From Bacilli bacterium (GTDB lineage: Bacteria > Bacillota_I > Bacilli_A > Haloplasmatales > Haloplasmataceae): 9,589 nucleotides of DNA. The notes beneath the pieces were generated by a model. The model was given only the letters and a program-made list of their open reading frames with translations, made no database searches and was not told where the DNA came from. The position numbers and the translations under genes are program-made. Below are positions 1-6,871 of this stretch, one piece after another (position 1 is the first letter of the stretch; each line of letters starts with the position of its first letter). The stretch covers positions 1 to 9,589 of the forward strand of contig JAAZCR010000270.1 of the NCBI GenBank assembly GCA_012513195.1, in the 5' to 3' direction.

Positions 1-2634
1 ATGTTCGACTCCCTCAAAGAAGACTACTTTAGTTTTAGTATGCAAAGTCAGATTAAATTCTTGCGGGAAAATAAACCTCTAGTTGAAGCATTGTTCTATG
101 TGCTTAATTGCTTTGATGAACGTTTCAAGCAAATTAAACGTAGTAAGGGTGTTGTCGATTTCGCCGATTTAGAAGAACTCGCCTTAAAGATTATTACTGA
201 ACATGAGGACGCCAGAGAATATTATCGTAAGCACTTTAAAGAGATTCTCATAGATGAGTATCAAGATACGAACTCCATGCAGGAAGAAATCGTTAAAGCG
301 ATAAGTGTTGGTAATAATGTCTTTATGGTTGGCGATGTTAAGCAGTCAATTTATCGTTTTCGTAATGCTGAACCTGAGATTTTTCAGGCTAAGTATAGCG
401 ACTATCGTAAAGGTAAGAATGGTAAGTTAATCAACCTCAATGAGAATTTCCGCAGTCGTAAAGAAGTGCTCGATTTTGTTAACTTCATTTTTTGTCAGCT
501 GATGGATTTAGAGACCTTTGAGATTGAATATGATGAGATGGCAAAACTCGTTTTTGGGCAAAATGATTACTTGACAGAGCCACTAGAAGGACCATTTATC
601 CATCTCAATATTATCAATAAAGTCAGTGTAAAAGAGAGTTTAGAAGGTGAGTACGAGAAAGCAGAAATTGAAGCGAAACATGTTGCAGAAACTATTCGTA
701 AGCTCATCGATAATAATACCCAAGTATATGATTTAAAACGAAAGGAACTTAGACCAATTCGATATAGCGATATCGTTATCCTAGCACGCACGAAAAACAA
801 TCAAGAAGTGTTCCATGAAGTGTTTAAAGAATATAATATCCCGCTTCTTACACCAGAGTTAACAGGTTATTTTAACTCTATAGAAGTGTTGACAGTGTTA
901 TCAATATTAAACATTATTGATAATCCTCTTCAAGATATACCCTTAGTGGCAACCCTCCGAAGTCCGATTTTTAATATTAATGAAAAGGATTTAATTGAAA
1001 TTAAAGTTAATAGTACCGCTGATAATTACTATCTCATGGTTAAAGATTACGTAGAAAAAGGACCAGATGACGAGTTACGTAATAAACTTAAGTATTTTCT
1101 CGATACTTTACATGCATGGCGAGAGTTTGCTCTTACGAATTCCCTCACTGATTTACTTTTTAAAATCTACCATGAGACGAACTACTATGAATTCGTTTCT
1201 GGTTTAATTGCAGGAAAACAACGTCAAGCTAACTTAGATTTATTATATGAACGGGCTAAACTTTATGAAGAGTTGTCAAGTAATAACCTCTTCAAGTTTA
1301 TCCAATTAGTGCGCTTCTTTGAAGAAGTGGAAGCTCATTTAACGCAAGCGCGAACCCTCTCCGATAATGAAGACATGGTGCGCTTTATGACCATGCATAA
1401 AGCCAAAGGGTTGGAGTTTCCTGTCGTCTTCATCGTTGATTTAAGTCGTCGTTATAATTTAGCGGATGAAAAGAAAACAATTCTTTGGGATCGTCATTTA
1501 GGTCTGGCATTTAGTTATCTCGATATGGACTATCGAGTACAATATAAGACTCTTTTGCAAAATCTCATGAAGGAAGAGATTAGGAGGAAACAGTTAGCGG
1601 AAGAGTTGCGTTTGTTATATGTGGCAATGACGCGGGCTAAAGAACATTTATACCTCGTTGGTACAAGTTCCGATTGGGAAAAGCAAACTACTGATTTAAT
1701 TGGACTATCTTCTTTTGATGATGTACTACTTCCAAAAAGTGAACGTCTTTCCTTTTGTCTCTTAGATTTAATCTTAGTTGCGCTGGCTAGACATCCTGAG
1801 TTTTGTTCACATGAGTTAAATTCAACTCCTAGTTCAGCGTTTTTAAAACATTTCAACTATATTCCTTCTCTAGATATTAACATTGTGGATAATCCCCCAG
1901 AAGTAGAGGAAGTTCTTATTGATGAATCGACTTTTGCGGATGATTATAAGAAATACATGAGAGATTTTGCGCGTCGCTTAAATTTCCAATATCCCCATCT
2001 TGAAAAAACTAAGCATTTTGCGAAACAGACTATCGCTGATATTAAGCGAGCCCAAACATTAAGCGAATATCAATACCATCATGAAAAGATTAGCCTGCTT
2101 AAGCCAAAATTCATCGACAACTTTGATCCTACTTCAAGAGGTACAGCATATCACTTATTGATGCAACATTTAGATTACCATAAGGAATATACCGAAGCCA
2201 CTTTAACAGATTTAATTGACAATTTAGTTAACCAAGAAATATTAACAGAAGAACAAGCCAAACTAATAGATAAAGCCAAAATACTTAAATTCTTAGCAAC
2301 TCCTATTGCCCAGGAAATTAAACAAGCTAAGAAACTTTATCAAGAAATGCCGTTTACTACTTTAGTTTCAAGTAAGTTTGTTTATCCTAATATGCAAGAT
2401 GATGTTGACATTTTAGTACAAGGTGTTGTGGACTTGTTTGCGGTGCTAGAAGATTATTGTGTCTTGTTAGATTTCAAAACAGATAAAGTAATTAATAATG
2501 ATATCAACAGGATTAAACAAGAATATCAAATTCAAATAAATGTGTATAAAGATGCAATGACAAGGATGTATCAACAAAAAGAAATTCGCACCTATCTATA
2601 CTTGTTCGATATTGATAACTATATTGAAATGTAA
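1..2634 (+). CDS. addA: ATP-dependent helicase/nuclease subunit A (AddA), 5' end outside window
   Basis: This is the C-terminal 877 residues of AddA, the UvrD-type helicase subunit of AddAB, which unwinds and resects DNA double-strand ends for RecA-dependent repair. Visible helicase motifs are DEYQDTN (Walker B/motif II, residues 85-91), VGDVKQSIYRFRN (motif III, 110-122), NENFRSR (motif IV, 147-153), MHKAKGLEFPVVFIVD (motif V, 465-480) and LLYVAMTRAKEHLYLVG (motif VI, about 538-554). The C-terminal RecB-family nuclease domain is intact: RGTAYHLL with His718, GVVDLF with Asp811, LDFKTDK with Asp824 and Lys826, and QIQINVY at 843-849. Known AddA proteins are about 1,200 residues, so some 320 N-terminal residues, including the Walker A ATP-binding loop, lie upstream of base 1. 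The ATG at base 1 is therefore almost certainly an internal methionine. addB usually precedes addA in Bacilli; that is expectation, not seen here. The stop is TAA, and no clear terminator follows. Confidence 0.95.
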   Translation: MFDSLKEDYFSFSMQSQIKFLRENKPLVEALFYVLNCFDERFKQIKRSKGVVDFADLEELALKIITEHEDAREYYRKHFKEILIDEYQDTNSMQEEIVKAISVGNNVFMVGDVKQSIYRFRNAEPEIFQAKYSDYRKGKNGKLINLNENFRSRKEVLDFVNFIFCQLMDLETFEIEYDEMAKLVFGQNDYLTEPLEGPFIHLNIINKVSVKESLEGEYEKAEIEAKHVAETIRKLIDNNTQVYDLKRKELRPIRYSDIVILARTKNNQEVFHEVFKEYNIPLLTPELTGYFNSIEVLTVLSILNIIDNPLQDIPLVATLRSPIFNINEKDLIEIKVNSTADNYYLMVKDYVEKGPDDELRNKLKYFLDTLHAWREFALTNSLTDLLFKIYHETNYYEFVSGLIAGKQRQANLDLLYERAKLYEELSSNNLFKFIQLVRFFEEVEAHLTQARTLSDNEDMVRFMTMHKAKGLEFPVVFIVDLSRRYNLADEKKTILWDRHLGLAFSYLDMDYRVQYKTLLQNLMKEEIRRKQLAEELRLLYVAMTRAKEHLYLVGTSSDWEKQTTDLIGLSSFDDVLLPKSERLSFCLLDLILVALARHPEFCSHELNSTPSSAFLKHFNYIPSLDINIVDNPPEVEEVLIDESTFADDYKKYMRDFARRLNFQYPHLEKTKHFAKQTIADIKRAQTLSEYQYHHEKISLLKPKFIDNFDPTSRGTAYHLLMQHLDYHKEYTEATLTDLIDNLVNQEILTEEQAKLIDKAKILKFLATPIAQEIKQAKKLYQEMPFTTLVSSKFVYPNMQDDVDILVQGVVDLFAVLEDYCVLLDFKTDKVINNDINRIKQEYQIQINVYKDAMTRMYQQKEIRTYLYLFDIDNYIEM

Positions 2635-2650
2635 AAAATTTAAGGAAGTT

Positions 2651-2679
2651 TAGACAAAAAGATAAAAACAAGGTATAAT
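2651..2679 (+). promoter_or_regulatory. Sigma-A-type promoter P1 upstream of the CNNM/CorC gene
   Basis: The -35 box TAGACA (2651-2656) matches TTGACA at 5 of 6 positions. It is followed by a 17-bp spacer and a perfect TATAAT -10 (2674-2679). Transcription should begin near 2686, giving a leader of about 118 nt before the GTG start at 2804. The promoter sits 17 bp after the addA stop, so the downstream gene need not depend on addA transcription. Confidence 0.75.
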
Positions 2680-2739
2680 ATTTAATAGTAACGCCAAAGG
2701 GGAGTTAGAGTTATGTAAGAGGTAATAAATATAGTAATA

Positions 2740-2768
2740 TTTACAAGAAGTAAAGGATTTGCTATAAT
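2740..2768 (+). promoter_or_regulatory. Sigma-A-type promoter P2 upstream of the CNNM/CorC gene
   Basis: TTTACA (2740-2745, 5 of 6 matches to TTGACA), a 17-bp spacer and a perfect TATAAT (2763-2768) make a strong second promoter 89 bp downstream of P1. The expected start near 2775 gives a leader of about 29 nt holding only the AAGGAG Shine-Dalgarno at 2786-2791. Tandem promoters suggest steady, possibly dual, control of the membrane-protein gene. Confidence 0.75.
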
Positions 2769-2803
2769 ATTAATATTAATAATTTAAGGAGTGTGTTGAT
2801 ACT

Positions 2804-4249
2804 GTGGAAGACCCCTCGGTCTTAAACAATTTAGTTAACGTTGAATTTTTAGTAGCAGGTATATCGGCAATTAATTATTTTTTATTTCTCCTTTTACTAC
2901 TACTTTCCGCGTTTTTTAGTGCAAGCGAAACAGCATTCTCGTCGGTTAATGTTGTACGTTTAAAGAGTGCATATGATGAAGGAAAACGGGGATCAAAAAT
3001 TTCCTTATACATCGTAGAAAACTATGATAAAGCCCTTTCGGCAATCCTTATCGGTAATAATATCGTCAACATTGCGAACACCGCTTTAGTGACATCAATT
3101 TCCATTAACATCTTAGGTGAAGTGCGAGGGCCAATTGTTGCGACGATTGTGACAACAGTAATGATTTTGATATTTGGGGAAATATTACCTAAGTCGTTTG
3201 CGAAAGAAAATGCTTTTACTTTTACCTTAAGATTTGGTTGGTTGCTCTTGTTCTTTATACGGATATTATCGCCAATCATCTTCGTAATCACTGGTTTAAA
3301 AAGACTTATATCCCGTGTAATCAAGAAAGATAAAGAAAATTTACCAAGTGTAACCGAAGATGAGTTAGGTGTCATCATCGATACGATGACCGAAGAAGGT
3401 GTCATCGAACAAGAAGAGCAACAAATGATTCATAGTGTGCTTGATTTACGTGATACAAATGTCTATGATATCATGACACCACGGGTTGATATGGTTGGTG
3501 TCTATCTAGATGATGACATTGATTATATAAAAGAACTGTTCCTCAAAGAGAAATTCTCACGGATGCCCGTATATAAAGAAACAAAAGACAACGTGGTTGG
3601 TATTCTTTATGAACGTGATTTCTTTGAAGCATTGATAACCACCGAAGACAAGAGTACGATAAATATAGAGAACTTAATGCGCAAACCCCTTTTCGTACCT
3701 AAAACGATGCGGGTAGACGCTTTAATGAGTTTACTCCAAAAAAGCAAGCAACATTTGGCGATTGTTTCAGATGAGTATGGTGGAACTAGCGGTCTCGTCA
3801 CCATGGAGGATTGCTTAGAAGAATTAGTTGGAGAAATCTACGATGAACATGATGAAGAAGAATTTGAAATTAGAAAAATTGATGATGAAAACTATGACAT
3901 AAATGCCGATATCGCCTTAGATGACTTGTTTGAAGAGTTAAAACTCGGTAAAGCGCCAGAGACTCAGTATAACAGTTTAGGTGGCTGGCTTTACGAACAA
4001 TTAGAGGAAATACCAGAAGTTGGTGACCAATATACTTATACATCTTTAGTTAAGGTTGACCGTGATGTAACGACAATAGAAGATGATGAGTATATTGAGT
4101 ATAAACTAGTATTTACAGTAAAAGAATTACAAGAACGGCGAATGAAAACCATTCATTTGAATATTAAAAAACAACTTTTAACAGGTAAAGAGAAAGACAA
4201 AGACAAAGTTCAAGAACCTGTTGAATCACAAACACTTAGAGCTGAGTAA
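2804..4249 (+). CDS. CNNM/CorC-family membrane protein with CBS domains (putative Mg2+ transport, 'hemolysin' family)
   Basis: This 481-residue membrane protein has the full architecture of the DUF21(CNNM)-CBS-CBS-CorC/HlyC family. Members include Bacillus MpfA/YhdP-type magnesium efflux proteins; the old 'hemolysin' label is historical. Residues 1-165 hold about four hydrophobic segments (roughly 22-44, 78-100, 110-127, 143-165) with the family signatures SASETAFSS (39-47), GNNIVN (84-89) and GEILPK (125-130). Two CBS domains follow, about 220-280 beginning with MTPR (224-227) and about 285-345 with DEYGGTSGLVT (323-333). The CorC/HlyC domain covers about 355-441, and a charged tail ends the protein. 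The start is GTG, 12 bp after AAGGAG (2786-2791); no ATG or TTG in frame fits better. CBS domains in this family bind Mg-ATP and gate the membrane domain, so regulation by cellular Mg2+/ATP is likely. The ion and the direction of transport are inferred from the family. The gene ends at TAA, 6 bp before a bidirectional terminator. Confidence 0.92.
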   Translation: MEDPSVLNNLVNVEFLVAGISAINYFLFLLLLLLSAFFSASETAFSSVNVVRLKSAYDEGKRGSKISLYIVENYDKALSAILIGNNIVNIANTALVTSISINILGEVRGPIVATIVTTVMILIFGEILPKSFAKENAFTFTLRFGWLLLFFIRILSPIIFVITGLKRLISRVIKKDKENLPSVTEDELGVIIDTMTEEGVIEQEEQQMIHSVLDLRDTNVYDIMTPRVDMVGVYLDDDIDYIKELFLKEKFSRMPVYKETKDNVVGILYERDFFEALITTEDKSTINIENLMRKPLFVPKTMRVDALMSLLQKSKQHLAIVSDEYGGTSGLVTMEDCLEELVGEIYDEHDEEEFEIRKIDDENYDINADIALDDLFEELKLGKAPETQYNSLGGWLYEQLEEIPEVGDQYTYTSLVKVDRDVTTIEDDEYIEYKLVFTVKELQERRMKTIHLNIKKQLLTGKEKDKDKVQEPVESQTLRAE

Positions 4250-4255
4250 AAAAAG

Positions 4256-4290
4256 AAATCCTACTTAAACAAAATGTTTAAGTAGGATTT
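4256..4290. terminator. Bidirectional terminator between the CNNM/CorC gene and coaX
   Basis: A perfect 15-bp inverted repeat (left arm 4256-4270, right arm 4276-4290, loop AAAAT) is followed by T4288-T4293 on the plus strand. On the minus strand it is followed by a T-rich tract, seen as A4248-A4254 on the plus strand. It serves both the plus gene ending at 4249 and the minus gene ending at 4278. The right arm contains the coaX stop codon (4278-4280). Confidence 0.92.
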
Positions 4291-5033
4291 TTTACATTCT
4301 TATTATAGAGTTCAATTAATCCATCATATATGAGATAACGATCCAATGTTATTTTGTGTTCGCAATGGGGGACGATATATTTCGCAATGCCACCCGTTGC
4401 GACGTAGTAACATTTTTTACCATATTCTTTTTCAAAACGATCAATCATGCCATCGATGAGGGAAGCTGTACCATATATTACACCTGACTGCATGCAAGCG
4501 ACTGTTTCTTTTTCGATGACCCGCTTAGGTGCTTTTAGTTCAATCTGCGGAAGTAATGCGGTTTTTTGAACGAGACTATGAATGCTTGTTTCGCCTCCAG
4601 GGATAATCACGCCACCTAAGAAAGTATTATTATCAAGAAGGGTCATGGTCGTTGCCGTACCCATGTCAATAATAATTGTCGGTTGTGGATACTTTTTCAT
4701 TGAACCTACCGCTCCTGCAACTAAGTCCGCACCGATTTCTTTAGGATTATTAATTCTAATGTCTATACCTGTTTTTGTACCTGGACCAATGATTAATGGT
4801 TCAAGATTAAGATACTTTTCGCAGTAGGTATTTAATAAATCGGTGATGATGGGTACAACGCTCGCAATAACTACTCCATCAATTTTATAACCATTGAGTA
4901 AACTATTTAAGATAATCGCATACTCATCAGCGGTTTTATTGATATAAGTTTTAATACGGAATTTATTAACTAAACTCTCATCATACACCGCAAAACTTAT
5001 ATTACTGTTTCCAACATCAAATAATAGTAACAT
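4278..5033 (-). CDS. coaX: Type III pantothenate kinase
   Basis: This 251-residue protein phosphorylates pantothenate to 4'-phosphopantothenate, the first step of CoA synthesis, in the cytoplasm. It is an ASKHA-fold enzyme with the type III motifs in order: FDVGNSN (5-11, phosphate loop), GAD at 101-103 with the conserved catalytic Asp103, IDMGTATT (122-129), GGVIIPGG (140-147) and ATGG (212-215). Length matches the family at about 250-260. I place the start at ATG 5033, which gives the canonical MLLLFDVGN beginning and lies 8 bp after AGAGG. A GTG one codon upstream (5036) is possible but only 5 bp from the Shine-Dalgarno. The residue after GAD is Leu104, where many homologues have Arg. The gene lies 27 bp downstream of the ECF S-component gene on the same strand, forming an uptake-plus-kinase operon. 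Its last codons and stop overlap the shared terminator. Confidence 0.95.
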   Translation of the reverse strand: MLLLFDVGNSNISFAVYDESLVNKFRIKTYINKTADEYAIILNSLLNGYKIDGVVIASVVPIITDLLNTYCEKYLNLEPLIIGPGTKTGIDIRINNPKEIGADLVAGAVGSMKKYPQPTIIIDMGTATTMTLLDNNTFLGGVIIPGGETSIHSLVQKTALLPQIELKAPKRVIEKETVACMQSGVIYGTASLIDGMIDRFEKEYGKKCYYVATGGIAKYIVPHCEHKITLDRYLIYDGLIELYNKNVKNPT

Positions 5034-5060
5034 CACAATAACCTCTTTTTCTAAAATATT

Positions 5061-5648
5061 TTATGAAGATTTGTGTGATATTCTTAAAGCAGATATTACT
5101 GGAAGAGTAATAATCGCACTTAGAATTGCTTCAGCGAGGATACTACCTAATAAAGCTACAATACCAGCCTTAACTGCAGAAGGCGTTATTGTGTCACCAA
5201 TAAGAATAGCAGTCGTTTGTTTATAATAGACTAAGAATAAAGCACCAATGACTAAAACACTATGAACGAGTGATCCAAAGAAAGCACTCCAAAGCACTCT
5301 TACGCGTTCGTTTTTTAATACTTTTGAAGCGTTATATATTATAACAGTTAAAAATGCAAAGGCAGCTCTAGGTAACACCGAAATAATAGGGTTTTGGAAT
5401 AATAAATCGAACGCGTTATTTGGACGAACGTAAGCAGTTACGAGACTCATAACACCAAATAGTGTTCCTGTTAGAACGCCTAGTTTTTTACCAAAATAAA
5501 TCGCGGCAATAATAACAGGAATGTGGCCAATAGTAGCCGTGGTTATTCCTAAAGGAATAAAACCTAAATTGGGTACTTGGGTAATTACGACGATAATCGT
5601 CATAAATAAAGCCAAGTAGACTAAATCAAGTACTTTTTGATTTCGCAA
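5061..5648 (-). CDS. ECF transporter S component, probably pantothenate-specific (PanT-like)
   Basis: This predicted integral membrane protein has about six hydrophobic helices and resembles substrate-binding S components of energy-coupling-factor vitamin transporters. Telling motifs are ATIGHIPVII (38-47), FGVMSLVTA (64-72) and FQNPIISVLPR (84-94), typical of the pantothenate/folate-like S-component group. It would work with shared EcfA/A'/T subunits encoded elsewhere. I choose TTG 5648 (195 residues), because AAGGAAGG lies just 5 bp upstream and the product starts as S components do. An in-frame ATG at 5795 would add 49 residues, but it has no Shine-Dalgarno and overlaps the predicted transcription start and a leader hairpin. 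Pantothenate specificity is inferred mainly from coaX directly downstream. Confidence 0.85.
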   Translation of the reverse strand: MRNQKVLDLVYLALFMTIIVVITQVPNLGFIPLGITTATIGHIPVIIAAIYFGKKLGVLTGTLFGVMSLVTAYVRPNNAFDLLFQNPIISVLPRAAFAFLTVIIYNASKVLKNERVRVLWSAFFGSLVHSVLVIGALFLVYYKQTTAILIGDTITPSAVKAGIVALLGSILAEAILSAIITLPVISALRISHKSS

Positions 5649-5708
5649 AATATCCTTCCTTTCTAGCTCTTTAAAAGATGCCAATAATTTATTTTTATCT
5701 TTACCCAA

Positions 5709-5746
5709 TCTTGTCTGACTTATATCAAAATATAATATCAGCAAGA
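5709..5746 (-). promoter_or_regulatory. Long hairpin in the leader of the ECF S-component/coaX operon
   Basis: On the minus strand, TCTTG-CTGA-TTATAT pairs with ATATAA-TCAG-CAAGA around a TTTG loop, interrupted only by a small internal loop (TA opposite G) and one bulged A: 15 base pairs in all. It lies about 45 nt inside the predicted transcript and about 60 nt before the TTG start. No U-run follows, so it is not a simple terminator. It does not match a riboswitch class I can recognise. Confidence 0.5.
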
Positions 5747-5799
5747 CGGTGCGGTAAATATAATAGTAGTAAATAGTAGTAAAGGATAACCGCATATTA

Positions 5800-5829
5800 A
5801 TTATATTCTATTTAAGTTAAGAACTGCAA
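5800..5829 (-). promoter_or_regulatory. Sigma-A-type promoter for the ECF S-component/coaX operon
   Basis: On the minus strand, TTGCAG (5829-5824) is followed by an 18-bp spacer and a perfect TATAAT (5805-5800). Transcription would begin near 5793, leaving about 145 nt of untranslated leader before TTG 5648. The -35 is only a half match, so strength is uncertain. It is divergent from the CotO-like gene. Confidence 0.5.
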
Positions 5830-5875
5830 CTATGATGATTAAAAAAGATTAACAGGCAAAATTGGGTGAATTTTT

Positions 5876-5883
5876 CATATACT
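5876..5883 (+). promoter_or_regulatory. Possible sporulation sigma-factor -10 box (sigma-E-like)
   Basis: CATATACT differs by one base from the sigma-E -10 consensus CATACACT and lies 18 bp before the ATG of the CotO-like gene. The -35 region (GGCAAAA at 5855-5861, 14 bp upstream) is a poor match. The call rests on the -10 and on the downstream gene looking like a coat protein. Confidence 0.3.
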
Positions 5884-5901
5884 GTAGTAGAGGTGATATT
5901 T

Positions 5902-6330
5902 ATGTATGATAATGGACCACTGCTTTTTATCAATAGCGTTCAATCAAAAATTGTAAAAAACAGCAACCAATATATTTATGATAGTCGGATTCATCAAAAT
6001 GTCAAGATTCCAGAAATAAAAAAAGAGGAGGTTACGGAACCGCCCCAAGTTAGAGAAGTAAAAGAAGAACAAGTTAAGCCAAAAGAAGTACCAGAAATGA
6101 TAACTAATGATGATGAGAATAAGTTGCGAAAACTTCAAAATAAATTAGAATTGTTAAATAAACGCGCCCGTTTAGGAAGATATGTATTAGTTAAAGTCAT
6201 TTATCAAGATTCTGAAATTGAAGGATACTTCCGCTCGTTACAAGAAGACGTGATAATTATCGCTAACCAAGAACAAGAACTAGAAATTTCTATAAAAGAC
6301 ATCAAGAATATTGAAATCCTAAAAGTATAA
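5902..6330 (+). CDS. Putative spore coat protein, CotO-like
   Basis: This 142-residue protein has three parts. An N-terminal segment begins MYDNGPLLFI, recalling the PLxYI start of CotO. A proline/lysine/glutamate-rich low-complexity linker covers about 35-66. A short charged helix (about 70-92) leads into a C-terminal beta-rich domain (93-142, GRYVLVKVIYQDSEIEGYF onward) with the alternating pattern of a small SH3/Sm-like barrel. CotO in Bacillus is a coat morphogenetic protein acting with CotE and organising the outer coat/exosporium. The start is ATG 5902, six bp after AGGTG in AGAGGTGAT. The open frame extends 36 bp upstream to a GTG without a Shine-Dalgarno, so that extension is rejected. 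It converges on the CotZ-like gene at 6372-6824, which supports a coat role. The CotO link rests on architecture and is moderate. Confidence 0.6.
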   Translation: MYDNGPLLFINSVQSKIVKNSNQYIYDSRIHQNVKIPEIKKEEVTEPPQVREVKEEQVKPKEVPEMITNDDENKLRKLQNKLELLNKRARLGRYVLVKVIYQDSEIEGYFRSLQEDVIIIANQEQELEISIKDIKNIEILKV

Positions 6331-6365
6331 AAATCCTATTACGGGTGAGCGTAATAGGATTTTTA
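6328..6365. terminator. Bidirectional terminator between the two coat genes
   Basis: A perfect 15-bp inverted repeat (6328-6342 and 6351-6365) with an 8-nt loop GGGTGAGC. The arms end in A and T runs, so the hairpin works in both directions, although the T tract after it is short (TTTTATCTTT). The left arm includes the TAA stop (6328-6330) of the CotO-like gene. The opposing gene ends 7 bp beyond, at 6372. Confidence 0.85.
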
Positions 6366-6371
6366 TCTTTA

Positions 6372-6824
6372 TTATACACCATTGATGAAGGTATCAGGTA
6401 AGCATTGGATGCCAATGAACTTGCATAAGTCAACAGTTACGCAGGATGTAGTTGGTGTGAAGGTAAGTTCATCTGGCGTACCTCCAACGATTAATCCACG
6501 TAATACTGCGCAACAATCTCTTACGGATTCAACACGGAAAACATTGGTAGTGGCGTCAGGATCAAGGACGTCGGTAGTAATCGCAAATGCCTCACCATTT
6601 TCGAGGTAAAGAATGAAGGGACGAGTGTTGAACTGATTGAGTCCTGGAACGTTCATTCCTAAGCGTGGTGCATCGCATGTGATGCAGTTGGTATCAGTTC
6701 CGAATTTCCGTTGGAGGGTATCGATGAACTTAACTACGTGACATACACAGCAGTTTTCATGTTCGCTTTCGCAACTCTTTCCACATGCTTCATCGATGTC
6801 AGGACGTTTGATTTCGACTGTCAT
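6372..6824 (-). CDS. Cysteine-rich spore coat/exosporium protein, CotZ/CotY/ExsY family
   Basis: This 150-residue protein matches the CotZ/CotY/ExsY family, structural proteins that self-assemble by disulfides into the outermost spore layers (coat crust or exosporium). Family blocks are visible in order: CCVCHVVKFIDTLQ (25-38), CDAPRLG (50-56), NTRPFILYLENGEAF (66-80), FRVESVRDCCAVLRGL (96-111) and SCVTVDLCKFIGIQCLPD (127-144). There are 12 cysteines (14, 18, 25, 26, 28, 47, 50, 104, 105, 128, 134, 141), in keeping with cross-linking. Length matches Bacillus homologues of about 150. The start is ATG 6824 after a very strong AAAGGAGGT. The Shine-Dalgarno and a sigma-K-like promoter lie in a perfect palindrome. 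It converges on the CotO-like gene, with which CotZ-type proteins are known to work in exosporium/crust assembly. I cannot tell CotZ, CotY and ExsY apart here. Confidence 0.9.
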   Translation of the reverse strand: MTVEIKRPDIDEACGKSCESEHENCCVCHVVKFIDTLQRKFGTDTNCITCDAPRLGMNVPGLNQFNTRPFILYLENGEAFAITTDVLDPDATTNVFRVESVRDCCAVLRGLIVGGTPDELTFTPTTSCVTVDLCKFIGIQCLPDTFINGV

Positions 6825-6831
6825 GGTCTAC

Positions 6832-6868
6832 CTCCTTTCATAAATAAAATATGAAAGGAGTTTTTTTT
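6832..6868 (+). terminator. Terminator-like palindrome overlapping the CotZ-gene promoter
   Basis: A perfect 11-bp inverted repeat (6832-6842 and 6850-6860, 7-nt loop) is followed by eight T residues (6861-6868) on the plus strand, the hallmark of an intrinsic terminator. No plus-strand gene ends here, so it would stop antisense transcription leaking through the CotZ-like gene and shield mgsA. On the minus strand the same bases hold that gene's Shine-Dalgarno and putative -10. Confidence 0.65.
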
Positions 6869-6871
6869 AGT
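6845..6871 (-). promoter_or_regulatory. Sigma-K-like promoter of the CotZ/ExsY-type gene
   Basis: On the minus strand, AC (6871-6870), a 16-bp spacer and CATATTTTA (6853-6845) fit the sigma-K pattern AC-(about 16)-CATAnnnTA exactly. The transcript would begin around 6838-6840, immediately before AAAGGAGGT, leaving the Shine-Dalgarno free of its upstream pairing arm. Late mother-cell expression is expected for this protein family. The match is short and the region AT-rich, so it is a candidate only. Confidence 0.5.

Noticed and set aside
1530..1856. 108-residue open frame on the minus strand inside addA
   Set aside because: It lies antisense to helicase motif VI and the following domain of a clearly conserved gene. 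It has no ribosome site or family features, so it is a shadow.
1..2634. AddA lacking the Walker A motif and about 320 N-terminal residues, as if truncated
   Set aside because: The reading frame is open to the first base; the missing part lies outside the window, and all later motifs are intact. There is no sign of a broken gene.
2690..2740. AAAGGGGAG followed by TTAGAG, resembling the first strand of a yybP-ykoY (Mn2+) riboswitch, before a metal-transport-like gene
   Set aside because: Only this short segment matches. The following bases are AT-rich, lack the conserved three-way-junction sequences, and there are too few bases before the start codon for the full element.
2766..2784. AT-rich repeat (ATTAATATTAATAATT) as an operator or replication-type element
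   Set aside because: It is short and low in complexity in an AT-rich genome, and it is explained by the promoter -10 and spacer before the ribosome site.
4582..4827. 81-residue plus-strand open frame inside coaX
   Set aside because: It is antisense to the conserved GAD, IDMGTATT and GGVIIPGG motifs of coaX and has no independent support.
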